Shown here: positions 5,515-6,807 of the stretch, piece by piece
Numbering within the stretch: the first letter of the stretch is position 1
Layout of the letters: each line of letters opens with the position of its first letter
From: Kangiellaceae bacterium
Lineage (GTDB): Bacteria; Pseudomonadota; Gammaproteobacteria; Enterobacterales; Kangiellaceae
DNA: 6,807 nt
Reading direction: 5' to 3'
NCBI GenBank assembly: GCA_030148365.1
Contig: JASBTO010000242.1
Location: forward strand, 1-6,807
Translations under genes and position numbers: made by a program
The notes under the pieces: model-generated
What the model saw: only the letters and a program-made list of their open reading frames with translations
What the model was told of the DNA's origin: nothing
Databases searched by the model: none

Positions 5515-6060
5515 TTATCGCGACCGTCCGGCCACTGGCTCTACCGAGACCCGGACCTGTAATTCCCGGCCCGGATCCTCGTCCATGAAGGTCTGGTATT
5601 CCCTGCCCTGATAAACATAGGTGACATCATAGCCCACCACAACTTCCTGATCATAGGCGATATCGACGGTTTCACAGCGAGTCTCAAGCCGCCTCTCGCT
5701 ATAACGGTTACGATCGGCATCGCGGGCTATCGAAGAGCCCAGTATGGCGCCAATTGCCGCGCCGGCTTTCTTGTTGGGCTTGTGATGGCCGAGGTGATAA
5801 CCGATAGCGCCACCAATGATGCCGCCGAGGATTTGCGGTGTCTTTGATCGCGGCCGGTGCTCGTAGACGACTTCTTCCTGCCAGCAATCTTCCGTCGGAC
5901 GGTAATTGGTCACCCGTCCCGTCACCGGCTCGACCCGAACCACTCGCGCTGTTTCATAGCGGGTCCGCTCCGGTTGCCCGTAACGGGTATCGATTGCCAG
6001 AGCCTGAGTTGCCGAGGCCAGCGTCAACAAGGAAATTCCGGTGATCATTATGGGCTGCAT
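5515..6060 (-). CDS. Exported glycine-zipper 2TM-domain envelope protein
   Basis: The 181-residue product begins with a signal peptide (MQPIMITGISLLTLASATQALA, cleavage near residue 22). The mature part is hydrophilic up to about residue 75. A glycine zipper follows at about 79-112, with GGIIGGAIG and GAAIGAILGSSIA around the polar break HHKPNKK. The C-terminal segment with VVVGYDVTYVYQGREYQTFM and DPGRELQVRVSVEP is typical of the glycine-zipper 2TM family (related to the rickettsial 17 kDa antigen fold). Members reside in the periplasm or outer membrane; their molecular function is poorly known. Cys59 and Cys129 could pair. The start at 6060 is fixed by a strong GGGAGGT site; an in-frame upstream ATG would place 32 extra residues before the signal peptide. 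The gene is 55 nt upstream of the PepSY gene on the same strand and may share its transcript. Confidence 0.85.
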   Translation of the reverse strand: MQPIMITGISLLTLASATQALAIDTRYGQPERTRYETARVVRVEPVTGRVTNYRPTEDCWQEEVVYEHRPRSKTPQILGGIIGGAIGYHLGHHKPNKKAGAAIGAILGSSIARDADRNRYSERRLETRCETVDIAYDQEVVVGYDVTYVYQGREYQTFMDEDPGRELQVRVSVEPVAGRSR

Positions 6061-6128
6061 GGACACCTCCCGGGACATGGCTTTGTGTACACTAGAGACT
6101 AACTCAATGAAACTGAACAGGGTCTGAA
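6061..6128. other. Divergent intergenic region with an 8-bp palindrome
   Basis: These 68 bp separate the glycine-zipper gene from the divergent acyltransferase gene and must hold at least part of both promoters. They contain the perfect palindrome GTGTACAC (6085-6092). The overlapping octamer TGTGTACA (6084-6091) recurs at 5505-5512 upstream of the PepSY gene. No convincing -35/-10 pair was found on either strand. Confidence 0.4.
6065..6071 (-). promoter_or_regulatory. Strong ribosome binding site of the glycine-zipper gene
   Basis: On the minus strand GGGAGGT ends 4 nt before the ATG at 6060. It is the best Shine-Dalgarno seen in the window and decides the start against longer in-frame alternatives. 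Confidence 0.8.
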
Positions 6129-6807
6129 TTGAAGGAAACGTTTCCGGAGCCGGCAATCACCTGCCAGCTTCTTGATGCCATTCGGGATCTGAGTATACAG
6201 GACTGGCAGAGTCTCGACGATTCCGGACACCCGCTGATGAGCCGGCCCTATCTCAATGCCCTGGAGTCGTCGGGCGTGGTCAGCGCCGGCACCGGCTGGC
6301 AACCCTGCCATCTGATCCTTCGGGATCCCGGCGGGACGCCCCTCGCGCTCCTGCCCCTCTACCGTAAAAACCACTCCTACGGTGAGTATATTTTTGACTG
6401 GGCCTGGGCAGAGGCTTGCGAGCAAGCCGGCATTGCCTACTATCCGAAGCTGGTATCCGCGCTGCCGTTCACGCCGGTCACCGGTGCCAAGATCCTTTGG
6501 CGGACCGGTCTGGATAAACAGGGTCAGGCTGAAGTTCTGGAAACAATACGCACTGAAATCGAGCGCCTGGCCGGGACCAGTTTTCACTGGCTGTTCATTC
6601 CCGAAAAAACCGCCGAAGCCCTGGCGGACGCACGCTGGCTGCACCGCCACAGTCTCATGTTTCGCTGGCACAACCCGGGTTACCGGCAGTTCGATGATTT
6701 TCTGGCGGAGCTGCGCCGGAAAGCCCGCAAGAATATTCGCGCCGAACGACGACAACTTCGACAACAGGGCTTTCGTTTCGAGCGGCTGCAGGGCGACGAG
6801 ATCAGCG
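6129..6807 (+). CDS. FemAB-like / GNAT-fold acyltransferase (COG3146, DUF482 family; partial)
   Basis: The first 226 codons are visible; the gene runs off the right edge, and full family members are near 370-400 residues. Recognisable family segments are HPLMSRPYLNALESSG, LALLPLYRKNHSYGEYIFDW, YYPKLVSALPFTPVTGAKIL and, near the window end, LRRKARKNIRAERRQL. These match proteins annotated as peptidoglycan biosynthesis/recognition or GNAT family N-acetyltransferases. Related FemAB enzymes transfer aminoacyl groups to peptidoglycan precursors, but the substrate of this family is unproven. No signal peptide is seen, so it is likely cytoplasmic. The start is TTG at 6129-6131: it is the only start codon after the in-frame TGA at 6114-6116 that keeps the whole N-terminal domain, and AGGG (6119-6122) lies 6 nt upstream. 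It is divergent from the glycine-zipper gene. Confidence 0.85.
   Translation, partial: MKETFPEPAITCQLLDAIRDLSIQDWQSLDDSGHPLMSRPYLNALESSGVVSAGTGWQPCHLILRDPGGTPLALLPLYRKNHSYGEYIFDWAWAEACEQAGIAYYPKLVSALPFTPVTGAKILWRTGLDKQGQAEVLETIRTEIERLAGTSFHWLFIPEKTAEALADARWLHRHSLMFRWHNPGYRQFDDFLAELRRKARKNIRAERRQLRQQGFRFERLQGDEIS

Noticed and set aside
5499..5517. PhoP box upstream of the PepSY gene
   Set aside because: The two GTTT-type half-sites are spaced with a 13-bp period, not the 11-bp period of the direct-repeat PhoP box.
6099..6764. Minus-strand 221-codon frame at the right end
   Set aside because: It is antisense to the FemAB-like gene, whose family motifs are clear on the plus strand.

Overview
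The window looks like a chromosomal segment from a GC-rich gammaproteobacterium. The evidence is a PhoP/PhoQ-type two-component pair whose kinase has the LAHSLKTPLAVL H-box, a DinB-type DNA polymerase IV, an oxaloacetate decarboxylase (Na+ pump) operon, and a FemAB-like/COG3146 acyltransferase. The OAD pump would fit a marine, halophilic or anaerobic-capable lineage, but the genus cannot be named from sequence alone. No rRNA, tRNA, CRISPR array, transposase or phage gene was seen.

Layout, left to right. (1) 1-1117, minus strand: oadG followed by the first 293 codons of oadA, whose rest lies beyond the left edge. A plausible promoter sits at 1150-1177. (2) 1118-1720: a gene-free stretch of about 600 bp filled with two families of short dispersed repeats (family A at 1269, 1391 and 1521; family B at 1353 and 1609). 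(3) 1721-6060, minus strand: five co-directional genes read from right to left. They are a glycine-zipper envelope protein, a small exported PepSY-like protein, a phoP-like response regulator, a phoQ-like sensor kinase and dinB. Spacings are 55 nt, 5 nt, 287 nt (two more family A repeats) and 3 nt. (4) 6061-6128: a short divergent intergenic region. (5) 6129-6807, plus strand: the first 226 codons of a FemAB-like acyltransferase, cut off by the right edge.

How the genes may work together. The PepSY protein, response regulator and kinase form a classical envelope-sensing module: periplasmic modulator, membrane sensor, transcription factor. The glycine-zipper protein upstream is also an envelope protein and could belong to the same response. 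dinB starts 3 nt after the kinase stop codon, in the same frame and without a visible ribosome binding site, so it should be translationally coupled to the kinase. This would put an error-prone polymerase under an envelope-stress operon. A one-mismatch LexA-like site lies just upstream of the PepSY gene, so the whole unit might instead, or also, be SOS-controlled.

The observations most worth a second look are the dinB coupling with its upstream LexA-like site, the Gln at the position of a metal-binding His in OadA, and the repeat pair lying between phoP and phoQ.
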